IMG/VR virus record: IMGVR_UViG_3300044858_001239 | Coordinates: 1-46,855 of that record | From: a virus | DNA length: 46,855 nt | Direction: 5' to 3' (one strand) | Shown here: positions 1 to 9,944 of the stretch, piece by piece | How the letters are laid out: the number at the start of each line of letters is the position of its first letter | Position numbering within the stretch: the stretch's first letter is position 1 | Position numbers and translations under genes: made by a program | Notes under the pieces: generated by a model | What the model was told of the DNA's origin: nothing | The model's database searches: none | What the model saw: the letters and a program-made list of their open reading frames with translations, nothing else

Positions 1-1230
1 GAGCAGGCTACTTCACAGATATTTCCGTCTGGAAGAATAGGTCCAGAAGCATACTCAACCCAGTACGCTGACCTAATTAACCAAGGCTTACTTGGTTCTG
101 GTTCTGTAGCTGGTCTTACTCAAGGCCAACAAAATCTAAAAAGCGCTGTAGGTGGATTAGGTTTACCGTCTGCTTTTACTAGCGCTGGAGAGTTTGGCAG
201 GGATGCAGCTTCTGGTCTGTCTGCCTTGCAAAATCTGCAGGCTATGGGAGTAAGCGCTCCTGATTTGCTGCAGTATCAAATGACACCGGCTCAACAAGTT
301 TCAGCGGGTTATTACGGTGCGCCCACTATGCAAGCTGCTCAAATGCAGGGGCCGCAGATGTTCGGCGCAGAACAAATGCAGCAGTATATGTCTCCGTATA
401 TGCAGGGCGTAGTTGATGTACAGCAACGTAAAGCTGTTGACGCGGCGCAACGAGCACAGTTAGGAGCTAATCTTGCTGCTGCACGGCAGGGGACATACAG
501 CGGTGCAAGACAAGCAGTGCTTCAAGGTTTGAGAGAATCTGGTCTGCGACAAGAGATGGGTGATATTCAGGCTAAAGGATTACAGTCTGCTTATGATGCC
601 GCGTCTCAACAATTTGAGCGTGATCGCGCTTCTACGATGCAGGCGCAGCTTGCTAACCTAAATGCGGCACAACAGGCGGCTGTACAAAATCAAGCGGCAC
701 AACTACAGACCCAAGGGCTAAATGCTGAACAGGCGATGAGAGCAGCTCTTGCTAACCAACAAGCTGGGTTAACTGTTGGGCAGCAAAATCTTGCCGCCGC
801 TCTCGGTGTACAACAACTGGGTGCTGGTCAGAGTCTTGAGGCTCAAAGGGCAAATCAGTCTGCGGCTCTTCAAGCAGCACAACAGAGACTTGGTGCTGGA
901 CAGGCCCTTGCTGGTCTTTCTCAGACTATGGGTGGTCTGGGTACTCAGCAACTCGCTGGGCAACTGGATATTCTTAAAACTCAAGGCGCATTTGGCGACC
1001 TTGAGCGTGCTATTGAACAACAAAAAATTGACGCTCAGCGCAGGGATCTTATGGAAAAAGCTGAGTACGGCCTCACACAAGTTGGTAACCTATCTAACAT
1101 TTTGCGTGGTATACCTCTTAATAGTAGTACTCAGCAGACTACTACGCCGCCTCCGTCGTTTGCCAGCCAACTTACAGGCATGGGGCTTACCGGTATTGGC
1201 TTGTATAACCTTCTTGGTGGGGGTAGATAA
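1..1230 (+). CDS. Gln/Ala-rich virion-associated protein, 5' partial
   Basis: The reading frame is open from base 1, so the gene begins upstream of the window; 409 residues are visible. The protein is dominated by Ala, Gln, Leu and Gly with long amphipathic stretches (MQAAQMQ, AQQAAVQNQAAQLQ, LGAGQ repeated), which predicts extended coiled coils. The C-terminus turns Gly/Leu-rich and ends in GGGR. It is the first of three tail-to-head genes joined by a TAATG overlap with the next gene. Proteins of this composition are common in phage late operons just before polyvalent or ejection proteins. A tail, needle or ejected internal role is inference from context; I recognise no enzymatic motif. Confidence 0.8.
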   Translation, partial: EQATSQIFPSGRIGPEAYSTQYADLINQGLLGSGSVAGLTQGQQNLKSAVGGLGLPSAFTSAGEFGRDAASGLSALQNLQAMGVSAPDLLQYQMTPAQQVSAGYYGAPTMQAAQMQGPQMFGAEQMQQYMSPYMQGVVDVQQRKAVDAAQRAQLGANLAAARQGTYSGARQAVLQGLRESGLRQEMGDIQAKGLQSAYDAASQQFERDRASTMQAQLANLNAAQQAAVQNQAAQLQTQGLNAEQAMRAALANQQAGLTVGQQNLAAALGVQQLGAGQSLEAQRANQSAALQAAQQRLGAGQALAGLSQTMGGLGTQQLAGQLDILKTQGAFGDLERAIEQQKIDAQRRDLMEKAEYGLTQVGNLSNILRGIPLNSSTQQTTTPPPSFASQLTGMGLTGIGLYNLLGGGR

Positions 1231-2648
1231 TGAGCATTGCGCGCTTAGGCGAAGCTATTGAAAAGCCGTCTGTTACGCAGATTATGGCTGCGTACCCGAC
1301 TAAAAGAGCATTTGATGACGCTGTAAAACAAGGCAAGATTAAGCCGACTACAGAAGCCGGTGTGGTGGCTAACATATACAACCGTATTGTTAACGAAGCG
1401 TTAGCTCAAGAAGTTCAGACGGAGACTACGGTTTTCCAAGACAATACGCAGTCTGCCCCCCAGATGGGCCTAGCCGCAGCGCAACAAATGCAGGGTCAAC
1501 CCGCAGGGCCAGGACTAGATCAGATCCCCGTGCCGGAACAGATGTTTAATCAGCCACAGGGTATGGCTGGCGGCGGGATTGTTGCATTCCAGGCTGGTGG
1601 TCTTAGCATGGATCGCGCTCTTGCGATGATGAATCTAGAAGAACGGGCTAATTACAGACTTACCGGACAACTACCTGCAAGACTTCAAGCTTTAATGCAA
1701 CCCACAGCCACTGATGCGGAGACTGCTAAGTTTTCCCGTCAAGGCACAGGAGTGCCATCGTCTTCTGCTGGACTCGCGGCTCAAGGATTTACCCCGCCTG
1801 CTGCTCCTCCACGCGCAGCATCTAACCTACCCTCTACTGCTCAAGCCGCAGTGCAACAAGCGGCTGTACAACAAGGAACTACTCCGCTTGGGGTAGAAGA
1901 AGAGTTTAATCAAGATTTTGCAATGATCCAGCGTGTTCTTGGTGAAGACCCGACTAGAGCCAGGCTAAAAGCGTTGTATGAGAAGCAAGAGAAAGAAGCA
2001 GAAGCAAATGCCCGTACAGATAATGCAATGCGTCTTATTGAAGCGGGTCTTGCTGTTGCTGGTGGAACCTCTCCCTATGCGGGGGCAAATTTTGCTTTAG
2101 CTGCACCAGCCGTTAGAGGTGCTGGTGAAGATACTCGCGCTCGACGTAAAGAAGCCACTGAGCGTGCCAAGGGTATGGCTGAACTTGAAGGCATGACTCG
2201 TAAAGAGAAAGCTGACATCCTTACTCAGACGATGACTCGGCGTAGGGAAGAAAAGAAGATTAAAGAGGACCGCGAGTTTAGAGAAAAGCTTGTACGTCTT
2301 GAAGCCTCTCTTAAGCCTGAAGACTTTAACCGCTATGCCGCACGTATACTTGAAAAAGGTACGCCAGAGCAGAAGGCTGCGGTAGAAAAATTAATAGCGA
2401 GGAACAGAGGTTCGGAAACCTTTACCTACGAAGACGCGGCTAAACTTGTAGACGATAGAATTGCTAAAGATTCGTTGCTAATAAAACGAATACAGGATAG
2501 AGAAAAAGCCGCCGGTAGACCTGTGCCTGATGAAGATACGGTAAGACGTAGACTTATTGAGCAAGAAAGACGCGCGGCTGGGGCGGGAACAAGCGTTGCT
2601 AACTCAGATTTACTTAGAAGGGCTGACGCAATCATAGGGTCACAGTAA
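1230..2648 (+). CDS. Hypothetical late-operon protein, 472 aa
   Basis: The ATG shares its A with the TAA of the preceding gene, so the two are translationally coupled. The N-terminal ~60 residues look like a small folded module. The middle is disordered and rich in Gln, Pro, Ala and Gly (residues ~70-210), including a GGGIVAFQAGG segment of a type seen in phage virion proteins. The C-terminal half is strongly charged and helical (REEKKIKEDREFREKL), probably coiled coil. It abuts the start of the giant polyvalent gene exactly, with the stop ending at 2648. A structural or ejected role is likely from position, but I do not recognise the family. Confidence 0.75.
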   Translation: MSIARLGEAIEKPSVTQIMAAYPTKRAFDDAVKQGKIKPTTEAGVVANIYNRIVNEALAQEVQTETTVFQDNTQSAPQMGLAAAQQMQGQPAGPGLDQIPVPEQMFNQPQGMAGGGIVAFQAGGLSMDRALAMMNLEERANYRLTGQLPARLQALMQPTATDAETAKFSRQGTGVPSSSAGLAAQGFTPPAAPPRAASNLPSTAQAAVQQAAVQQGTTPLGVEEEFNQDFAMIQRVLGEDPTRARLKALYEKQEKEAEANARTDNAMRLIEAGLAVAGGTSPYAGANFALAAPAVRGAGEDTRARRKEATERAKGMAELEGMTRKEKADILTQTMTRRREEKKIKEDREFREKLVRLEASLKPEDFNRYAARILEKGTPEQKAAVEKLIARNRGSETFTYEDAAKLVDDRIAKDSLLIKRIQDREKAAGRPVPDEDTVRRRLIEQERRAAGAGTSVANSDLLRRADAIIGSQ

Positions 2649-5600
2649 ATGGCTACCTTAGAACAGTATGCTCAATGGTTAGTAAATAACAAAGACAAAA
2701 AAGGTACGCCTGATTTTGAGACTGTAGCGTCAGCGTATAAAGCTTTAAGAAGCCAAGGGCAGATTGAAGAAACCTTCATACAGCCTAAACCCGAAGAACA
2801 GTCAGTCTTCCGTTCAATAGCCGACGTTCCGTTAGCCGTAGGGCGCGGCGCAGTCCAGGGCGTTCGCATGATCGCCGAAGCATTTGGTGCGGGTAATCCC
2901 GTAGCTGAGTCGCTTGTTGGTGTAGAAGGTTACATCGGTGATCTGATGTCAGCGCAGTCTAAGGCTGACGCCCAAGAAGTCTCCAGAATCATGAAGGAGG
3001 CTGAAGACAAAGGTCTTGGCGCACAACTCGGGGCTGCTCTCAAAGCTCTTACCGTTGCCCCTGTAGATTTAGTTTCTCAGGCATTGGGCACTGCCGCACC
3101 TATGATCCTTGGTGGTCTTGCCGGTGTCGGCGCTAGAGGTGTTGCTGCTGGTAGGGCATTGACTGCGGCTGAGAAAGCCTCCACTGCTAGTGGTGTGTCC
3201 ACTGGCCTTGGTGCCACTATGGGTGCCGGTGTTGTTAAGGGCACTATCTATAGTTCTGTCAAAGATGCTCTTATGGAGGCTGGACAGGACGAAGCCACAG
3301 CCGAAGCCAAGGCTCAAGAAGCACAAGCCTACGGTGGTGAAAACTGGGGATCAATTCTTGCTGGTACGGTACTTGGCGGTGTAGCAGGCCGCACCGGTGT
3401 GGAGAAGATGATTCTTGGTAGGTTTGCGGCTAAAGAAGGTGCTGAGCAAGCACTATTACCCGCAGCCGGTAGAGGCGCCGTAACAGAAGCCGTACCCGAA
3501 GCAGTGCAGGCAGGCCAGGAGAAGATGGCTGAGAATATTGCGCTGCAGAAGTTCGCTGATGAGACTGGGGAAGAAGTCCCACTATTCCGTGGCGTAGCAG
3601 GTCAAGCAGCCCTAGAAGGTCTGGTTGGTGGTGCGCTTGGTGCTGGTGTCGGTGCCACTACTCGCACTAGACCTGCCCTTGTTACTCCCACTGGTGAACC
3701 CACTGAACCACAGATTACTGAAGAACAACGCATAGCCGCAGGGCAAGTAAATTTAGGCGATGCTCTAGCACAAGCTCGTGCGGGTGTAACTGATGTTGGC
3801 ACTGATGGAGATACAGATTATCAGGCGTATATGGCTGGACAAACAGCCACCCCTGCTACTCCCACGGCGCCTGTAACAGAAAAACCCAAGCGCGGTAAAA
3901 AAGCTAAGGTAGAACTGTCTGCAGAAGAACAGAAAGCCGTAGACGCATATAACACTGCTGAAGTTGCGGCACAGGCAGAGGCACAGAAGGCCGCTATAGA
4001 TGAACAATTAAGTCTTGATCAAGAGGCGGAAGCAGAGGCTAGACAAGACGCTCGGGAGGGACGCGCCCGTTATGGGGCTGGTGAAACTCTGTCTACTCCT
4101 CAGATAACTGAGGCACCAGTAACAGTTGAGCCAAGTACATTAGAGATAGAACGTAAAGCTAGGATAGCTACGGCTGGTGAGTTTAATCAAATTCAACCGC
4201 CACAACCGCTAATTGATCTCGCAAAAAAAGTTAGAGAAGCGGATGAGAAGGCAAATTATCCGGCAGCAAAAGCGACTGCAACTAAGCTTGGTCGTCGTTT
4301 AAATGGTGAACTAGAAACGTTTGCTCGTCAGGTGTTGGGCAGAGATCCGAGCAACGAAGATATTGGCAAATTATATTCTAGAGTTGATCAATTCATTGAT
4401 CCTAGCTTTTCTGCGCCTACTGAAACAGCCCCGGAGACTACCGCCGCAGTCACCGCTAAAGAAGAGTCTTTAGCTGATAAAAAAGAACGGCTTAAACAAG
4501 CTAAGGCTGCTAGAAACAAAGTTGCTAAGGGTCAGTTGGATATTGGTGAGACCTATGCCCAGACCGACGAAGGGGTAGCCTTAGATAACGAGATTGCCCA
4601 GCTTGAAGATGAAACAAGGATGATCGAGACGTACGAGCGTACTCGTCAGACACTTGGAAAGAGCGAAAAGAATAAGCCTTGGGAAGACTTAAGTGCCGAC
4701 GAAAAGATGGTCTATGAAGATGCTCTTGGCACTAATATCGTCTATGACGAGACCACAAAAGAGGGTATAGTCGAAGGCTTAGAAGACATAGTACTAGGTG
4801 CAATCGGAGAACTTACTGCCTATCGTAAGTCTAAAGGCGAAGGTAAAGGCAAGAAAAACACTGCCATAGCCGCGTATGAAATCAACCGTAAGGCAGAGTC
4901 TAATTACAGAGGCATAAACCTACCCCGCTGGAATTTACTGCCTGAGCCAGCTAAAAAAGCATTCTTAGACAAAGTATTTTCACCAGAAGAATCTAGCCCA
5001 AGCTACGCTGGCCCTACCTATGAAGTTCAGCAGGCTGGGTTTGATGCTGTCCAGGAACTTGTAAAAGAAGAGTTTGCGACTGAGCGGCCTGAGTTAGAGG
5101 CAGCGGCGACGTTAAAAGAATCTGAAGCTGCGGCACAGCGTCGTGTTAGAGCCGAAGAAGAGACTGAGGAACTAAGTCTTAAACAGAAACTACCTGAAGA
5201 TATTGTTCAGATCATTAAAGAGCCTGTTAAAGGTGGTGATACTGGGCAAAAGACTGAAAAAGTTCTTGAGTACTTAAGAAAGAATGCCAAGGGTGTTTAT
5301 AAAGGTAAGGTCAAAGGTCTTTTATTTGATTATTCAGGGCTAGTCGACAAAGTAACTTCTAAGATGAACCGCCTAGTTGCTGGTTCATTGAGTGGTCTTG
5401 GTCTTAAAACCAAGATGCAATATGTCGATACGAACGACTTCATTGCCTACTACGACGCTAAAACAGATACGGTCTATGTTGGTAACCGTGGATTGAACGA
5501 GACGGCTGTACTGCACGAACTTGTCCATGCGGCTACCGTAAAAGTCATATCCGATGTTAAGAACGGCACCGAGAAGAATCCCCAAAGAATTGAAGCGGTA

Positions 5601-8600
5601 AAAAGGCTAGAAGCTTTGATGGCCTTCTCCAAGAAAGATCTTGGGCAAAAATACAGCCGCGCATACAAAAACGTATATGAGTTCATTGCTTATGCAATGA
5701 CAGACCCCAAGTTTCAGGCTGAGTTACAGAAACTCACTGCGCCTGGGCACTTGATTAAATATAGTGATATAAGAGATGAACCGGCTCTAACCGCAGAACA
5801 AACTACTGGGCTTCCGATTAAAGGAACATTCGCTGAAAAGAAATCGGAACAAGCGGAACCCGTTTCATACTCTGCTCTTGGAGACAACCCAAATAACTTG
5901 TATGCGGCTTTCGTTGAAGCTGTCGCTGATGTCATCGGTCTATTTAGACGCGCTGCTACGGTAATCAAGTCTATAGGTGTACCGGCTCAGTTCTTTGAGC
6001 AGGGGCGTACAAAGTCTGCTAAAGAGGTCGAAGAAGACCTTGAGTTGTCTGAAGATGATAAGGCAGAGATTGCCGAAGAGATGGGGGAACGGGCAAAAAA
6101 TATAAGAAAAGAAGGCCGCGTCTATAATCCGCTTATTAAAAAAGCCGATGATCTTAATGGAAGATATACAAAACATTTAGCTGACCAAAGGCTTGCTGAA
6201 GAACGTTTGGTTAAAGAAGCCCAGGCTGAGTTCGGGGCTAAGGGGCCAAAGGCTAAAGACTTTGATGCTCTACGTAAGCTAGTAAACGCTAAACCGGAAA
6301 TGATCCGGTTTCGTCAGGAAGGTAACCAACTAAGAACAGAGATAGAGAAACTCAATAAAGAACTGCGTGATGCAGATCTTGAAGACTTTGAGATTGAAGA
6401 GACCGTAGGGGATAAAAAGTACGGGGTGATGTACTCCGTTACCCCCGGTGCTTTAGGTAATCTATTCTTAGAGGTAGCTGGCGCATTTGACACCATCATT
6501 GCCGCACCGCCTGAGGGTGGGATACCTGCATTTACGGTTGGCCCACTTTATGTTGGTGCGCCACAGCAGACACCTGAGCAGCAAGCACAGGCAGAAAAAG
6601 AACGCCTCATCAATAAGACCGAGAACGACCAGACTAGTTCGTTCAAGCGGTTTGGTGGCGTGATGCGTAATATATTTACCAAGCAAGGCTACAACGATCT
6701 AGTACGCAAGGTGCAGAACCGCACCAGAGAGTTCGTGCTTCTAGAGCGTAACCTCACGCGGCTTGGTATCGCCAATTGGGTTGGCGACAAAATAAATACG
6801 ATCAACACTGTCTACAACAGTGCTATTGGCGTTGCCACCAATAAGAGTAACGAGTTCAAAGAGTTTAATGAAGGCGCGATGGATGCTATCCGTAACATCA
6901 TGCGTCTGCAGGGTAAGAAGTACTCAGAAGTCTTGGCTGATTTGCAGATGTACATGACAGGCCTTCACGACCATGAGCGTCGTATGGAGTTGTTCTACAG
7001 GAACGTGACACTCACCAAGTCAGCCAGTACTCAAAGAGACCTTATATATAAAGAACTTCGTAGCGATGCTTTGGGTAAGCTGCGTAGCAAGAGTGCTAAG
7101 GCTGCGGATAGGCGTGTTAAAGAACTTAAGAACAAGCTTATTCTGTTAGCCACAGACCGTAGTAACTTTGAACCTGGATTGTCAGCTGAGAAGTTTGATC
7201 CTAATTCAGATGAGTACAACCCGCTAAGTTACCCTGCGGCTGTTGCGGCTATATTTAGAGACACCTATAAAGATGCCAGTTCTGAAGTAAAGGCTGAGTT
7301 GGAGAAACTCTTTGGCACAGATACTAAGCCTGGCTTCTTTAAACAGATCATAGACAAGTCTGCTGAAGTAAACGCTGAGGCTAACTACTTTACCGCACCC
7401 GTACAGAACGTAATTAATTTCTACGGGTACAAGCACTACTTCCCGTTTAAGGGTCGTGGCGGTGACACAGATAAGCAAGATAAGGTGGAGTATGTTGACC
7501 CGTTCATGAGTGAGCGGCTAGGCAATGACTTCAAGCAGGGTGAGGCTACGTTCATGGGCCGTCAAACCGCTGCTGATAATCCTGTGCTGCAGATCTTCAC
7601 TGAGTCTACTAAGGCGTCTATGCGGTTTGGGTTTAAGGATGTGCCCATAGCCATGAAGAATCTTCTAGAGCAGAAGATTGTCGCTGGTTCAAGCACGCCG
7701 AAGATCAAGATTAGTTTTGAAGAACGGTCTGCCCCAGGCTTTAAGTTTGCTGATGCTGGCGTTAAGCAGTATGACTTCTTTGTTTATAAAGACGACGGCA
7801 GTATCGACGTGTATGAGATCAATGACCCCAACATGCGTAGAGCGTTTAAGGGCATCTACGAAGATTCGTCTCCGATCATAGATCTTCTGAACAAAGTAAC
7901 CAGCACCATTGGTGCTATGCACACTCGCTACAACCCAGCGTTTGCGCCGCTAGACTTTACTCGTAACTTGATGACCTACGCTGGTTTGTTAGGGTCTAAG
8001 TACGGACCCAAGGCAGCTGGGCAGATGTACGCGGCTATGGCTGGTGTGGTTGCTGACGGTGGCATCCACAAGACTTTTAAATTCTCACGGCTATTTTCTG
8101 CTGGCAACATCAAAGAGATGGAAGCGTTGGCTAAGTCTGACCCTTACTATGCAGATGTCAAAGAGTACTATGACCGTGGTGGGCAGGTAGCTTACATGGA
8201 CGGCCTGACTAACTCTCAGGCGCTTACGGCTGTAGCTAAGAAACTCTCAGCTAATAAGAAGTTTAATCTGGAGAACTTTCAGAACTTCATGGATGCTTAC
8301 ATGGCTATGTTTGAGATTACGTCTCGCGTAGCCGCATTCAGGATACTGAAGAGGCGGTTTGTAGAAGAGGGCATGGACCCTGAGTCTGCTGGCGAAAGAG
8401 CGATGGGTGAAGCCAAAGATTTGGCTAACTTCCAGCAGGTAGGCGAGATAGGTCGTGGATTGGGCGCGTTCTTTATGTTTTGGCGCCCGGCAGCTACTGG
8501 CGCGGTAAAGGCGATTGATGAGGTGGTGATACCCGCGCTAGAAGATTTGTTTACTCCTACTAGTAAAACAATAGAAAGACTGACTGAGTACTACAAGACT

Positions 8601-9713
8601 AGGCCTGGTGCTACGCCTGAGGGTGTGCAGAAAGCTGTAAGAGATCATCTTGAGCAGCGTAAAAATGCACGGTACATGGCGAGTATATTGTTTGGTGCAG
8701 GTGCGTTCACCTATCTGATGGCGTACACCCTTGCGGGTGAAGATGATGAGGGTAGGAATAAGGTACTAACCGATGACCCAAGTCGTTGGGTGAGGTTTGC
8801 CCGTATCAATCTTGGTGTACAAGAAAATGGCAGGGACTTGGTGTTCCAGATACCTTGGGGATTCGGTCCCGGTGCTTTAGCTTCTGCTGGCGCACAGGTT
8901 ATGGCTACGGCTTTTGGCGCACAGAATCCCATGCAGATGGGTGTCAACTTAGTGCAGGCTGGCTCTGAATCTTTTGTACCGTTACCTGTATCCAAGATAG
9001 ACCCGACTCTGAACACCACAGCATTCATAGTAGACAGCGTTATGCCTTCTACGTTGCGACCACTTCTTCAGTTCGCTATGAACACAGACGGTCTGGGCCG
9101 CAAGATATACACGGATAGGCAGTCACGGTTTGCTGATGCTTATCTTGGCGGCGACAATGTGCCTGAGATATACAAAGATATGGCTAAGAATTTCTTTGAG
9201 ATGACAAATGGTGCTGTAGATATTAGCCCTGGCACTGCCTACTTCTTGGCTAATAACTATGTTGATGGCGTCTCTAGGGTGCTGGCTACGAGTTACAACC
9301 TAACAGATGTCATCAAAGGTCAGAAAGAATTTGACGTACGAACAGATACTTTCTTGCTTGATACCTACTTCAAGGCTCCGTCAAACTACGATGCCATTCA
9401 GTTCTCCAAGGCTGAGTCCAAGATCAAGGAGATGGAGAAGAAGATCAAGAGTCTTGAAGGTACTGAGCAGTATGCAGACTATCTTGAGAGTAACCCCATG
9501 GCACCCGCTACGGTTAAGTACTACAACCAAGTAGTGAACGGGCAACTGCGGAACTTGCGGCAGAGGGCTAACGAGATTAGGCGGTCAGACTTGTCTCAGA
9601 AGGAAAAGACAGAACTTCTGCAGCTACTGACTAAGCAACAGAACCAGATCAAGATGGCGTTCGTTAATGCGCTTGAGGGTCTGGAGACTGCGTACACCGG
9701 ATATGAAGAGTAG
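2649..9713 (+). CDS. Giant polyvalent virion protein with zincin (HELVH) motif
   Basis: This 2354-residue protein is the largest in the window. It has glycine/alanine-rich hydrophobic segments at about residues 138-170, 233-250 and 316-337, of the kind seen in ejected inner-membrane-inserting proteins. Long Ala/Glu/Lys-rich helical linkers follow. A metallopeptidase HExxH motif (H956-E-L-V-H960, in LHELVHAAT) lies mid-protein. From about residue 1757 (NPAFAPLDFTRN) to 2000 (FFMFWRPAATG) it resembles the LPD38-type domain of large polyvalent proteins, followed by a hydrophobic helix near 2010. Phage polyvalent proteins are generally packaged and delivered into the host with the genome. The LPD38 assignment is from memory of the family pattern, and substrate and metal use are unknown. 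It ends the late operon and meets the early operon head-on. Confidence 0.85.
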   Translation: MATLEQYAQWLVNNKDKKGTPDFETVASAYKALRSQGQIEETFIQPKPEEQSVFRSIADVPLAVGRGAVQGVRMIAEAFGAGNPVAESLVGVEGYIGDLMSAQSKADAQEVSRIMKEAEDKGLGAQLGAALKALTVAPVDLVSQALGTAAPMILGGLAGVGARGVAAGRALTAAEKASTASGVSTGLGATMGAGVVKGTIYSSVKDALMEAGQDEATAEAKAQEAQAYGGENWGSILAGTVLGGVAGRTGVEKMILGRFAAKEGAEQALLPAAGRGAVTEAVPEAVQAGQEKMAENIALQKFADETGEEVPLFRGVAGQAALEGLVGGALGAGVGATTRTRPALVTPTGEPTEPQITEEQRIAAGQVNLGDALAQARAGVTDVGTDGDTDYQAYMAGQTATPATPTAPVTEKPKRGKKAKVELSAEEQKAVDAYNTAEVAAQAEAQKAAIDEQLSLDQEAEAEARQDAREGRARYGAGETLSTPQITEAPVTVEPSTLEIERKARIATAGEFNQIQPPQPLIDLAKKVREADEKANYPAAKATATKLGRRLNGELETFARQVLGRDPSNEDIGKLYSRVDQFIDPSFSAPTETAPETTAAVTAKEESLADKKERLKQAKAARNKVAKGQLDIGETYAQTDEGVALDNEIAQLEDETRMIETYERTRQTLGKSEKNKPWEDLSADEKMVYEDALGTNIVYDETTKEGIVEGLEDIVLGAIGELTAYRKSKGEGKGKKNTAIAAYEINRKAESNYRGINLPRWNLLPEPAKKAFLDKVFSPEESSPSYAGPTYEVQQAGFDAVQELVKEEFATERPELEAAATLKESEAAAQRRVRAEEETEELSLKQKLPEDIVQIIKEPVKGGDTGQKTEKVLEYLRKNAKGVYKGKVKGLLFDYSGLVDKVTSKMNRLVAGSLSGLGLKTKMQYVDTNDFIAYYDAKTDTVYVGNRGLNETAVLHELVHAATVKVISDVKNGTEKNPQRIEAVKRLEALMAFSKKDLGQKYSRAYKNVYEFIAYAMTDPKFQAELQKLTAPGHLIKYSDIRDEPALTAEQTTGLPIKGTFAEKKSEQAEPVSYSALGDNPNNLYAAFVEAVADVIGLFRRAATVIKSIGVPAQFFEQGRTKSAKEVEEDLELSEDDKAEIAEEMGERAKNIRKEGRVYNPLIKKADDLNGRYTKHLADQRLAEERLVKEAQAEFGAKGPKAKDFDALRKLVNAKPEMIRFRQEGNQLRTEIEKLNKELRDADLEDFEIEETVGDKKYGVMYSVTPGALGNLFLEVAGAFDTIIAAPPEGGIPAFTVGPLYVGAPQQTPEQQAQAEKERLINKTENDQTSSFKRFGGVMRNIFTKQGYNDLVRKVQNRTREFVLLERNLTRLGIANWVGDKINTINTVYNSAIGVATNKSNEFKEFNEGAMDAIRNIMRLQGKKYSEVLADLQMYMTGLHDHERRMELFYRNVTLTKSASTQRDLIYKELRSDALGKLRSKSAKAADRRVKELKNKLILLATDRSNFEPGLSAEKFDPNSDEYNPLSYPAAVAAIFRDTYKDASSEVKAELEKLFGTDTKPGFFKQIIDKSAEVNAEANYFTAPVQNVINFYGYKHYFPFKGRGGDTDKQDKVEYVDPFMSERLGNDFKQGEATFMGRQTAADNPVLQIFTESTKASMRFGFKDVPIAMKNLLEQKIVAGSSTPKIKISFEERSAPGFKFADAGVKQYDFFVYKDDGSIDVYEINDPNMRRAFKGIYEDSSPIIDLLNKVTSTIGAMHTRYNPAFAPLDFTRNLMTYAGLLGSKYGPKAAGQMYAAMAGVVADGGIHKTFKFSRLFSAGNIKEMEALAKSDPYYADVKEYYDRGGQVAYMDGLTNSQALTAVAKKLSANKKFNLENFQNFMDAYMAMFEITSRVAAFRILKRRFVEEGMDPESAGERAMGEAKDLANFQQVGEIGRGLGAFFMFWRPAATGAVKAIDEVVIPALEDLFTPTSKTIERLTEYYKTRPGATPEGVQKAVRDHLEQRKNARYMASILFGAGAFTYLMAYTLAGEDDEGRNKVLTDDPSRWVRFARINLGVQENGRDLVFQIPWGFGPGALASAGAQVMATAFGAQNPMQMGVNLVQAGSESFVPLPVSKIDPTLNTTAFIVDSVMPSTLRPLLQFAMNTDGLGRKIYTDRQSRFADAYLGGDNVPEIYKDMAKNFFEMTNGAVDISPGTAYFLANNYVDGVSRVLATSYNLTDVIKGQKEFDVRTDTFLLDTYFKAPSNYDAIQFSKAESKIKEMEKKIKSLEGTEQYADYLESNPMAPATVKYYNQVVNGQLRNLRQRANEIRRSDLSQKEKTELLQLLTKQQNQIKMAFVNALEGLETAYTGYEE

Positions 9714-9944
9714 TTAGCCGATACGCCAGACCCTGATGCCTAGTATCCCGTCCTCCACACAAGTGTAGGCCTTGACCGGAACCTTAACTCTTTTTGACGT
9801 CACATCTATTATGTAATGCCCGTAGGCTGGGCGCATGGTAGGCATAAAGAAACTCTCCCCTACCTTCATGTACTGGTAGGGGAGTATCCACTCCGGTTCG
9901 GAATAGTCGATTAGCTGGTCAGCTTTCCTGGGGGGCCGCGTCAT
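9714..9944 (-). CDS. Small hypothetical protein, last gene of the early operon
   Basis: A 76-residue protein whose start lies inside the end of the primase-helicase gene (26 bp overlap), consistent with coupled translation. It has a basic, proline-containing N-terminus (MTRPPRKADQ) followed by alternating beta-like segments (YHYIIDVTSK-type, VKVPVKAYTCV). No known motif is recognised. Its stop codon touches the stop codon of the convergent giant gene with no spacer. It is probably a real gene because the frame is intact and starts in the usual coupled configuration, but function cannot be assigned. Confidence 0.6.
   Translation of the reverse strand: MTRPPRKADQLIDYSEPEWILPYQYMKVGESFFMPTMRPAYGHYIIDVTSKRVKVPVKAYTCVEDGILGIRVWRIG

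Noticed and set aside
776-1261. Long alternative frames inside the Gln/Ala-rich gene
   Set aside because: They are shadows of a biased-composition gene on the same DNA and have no coupled start sites.
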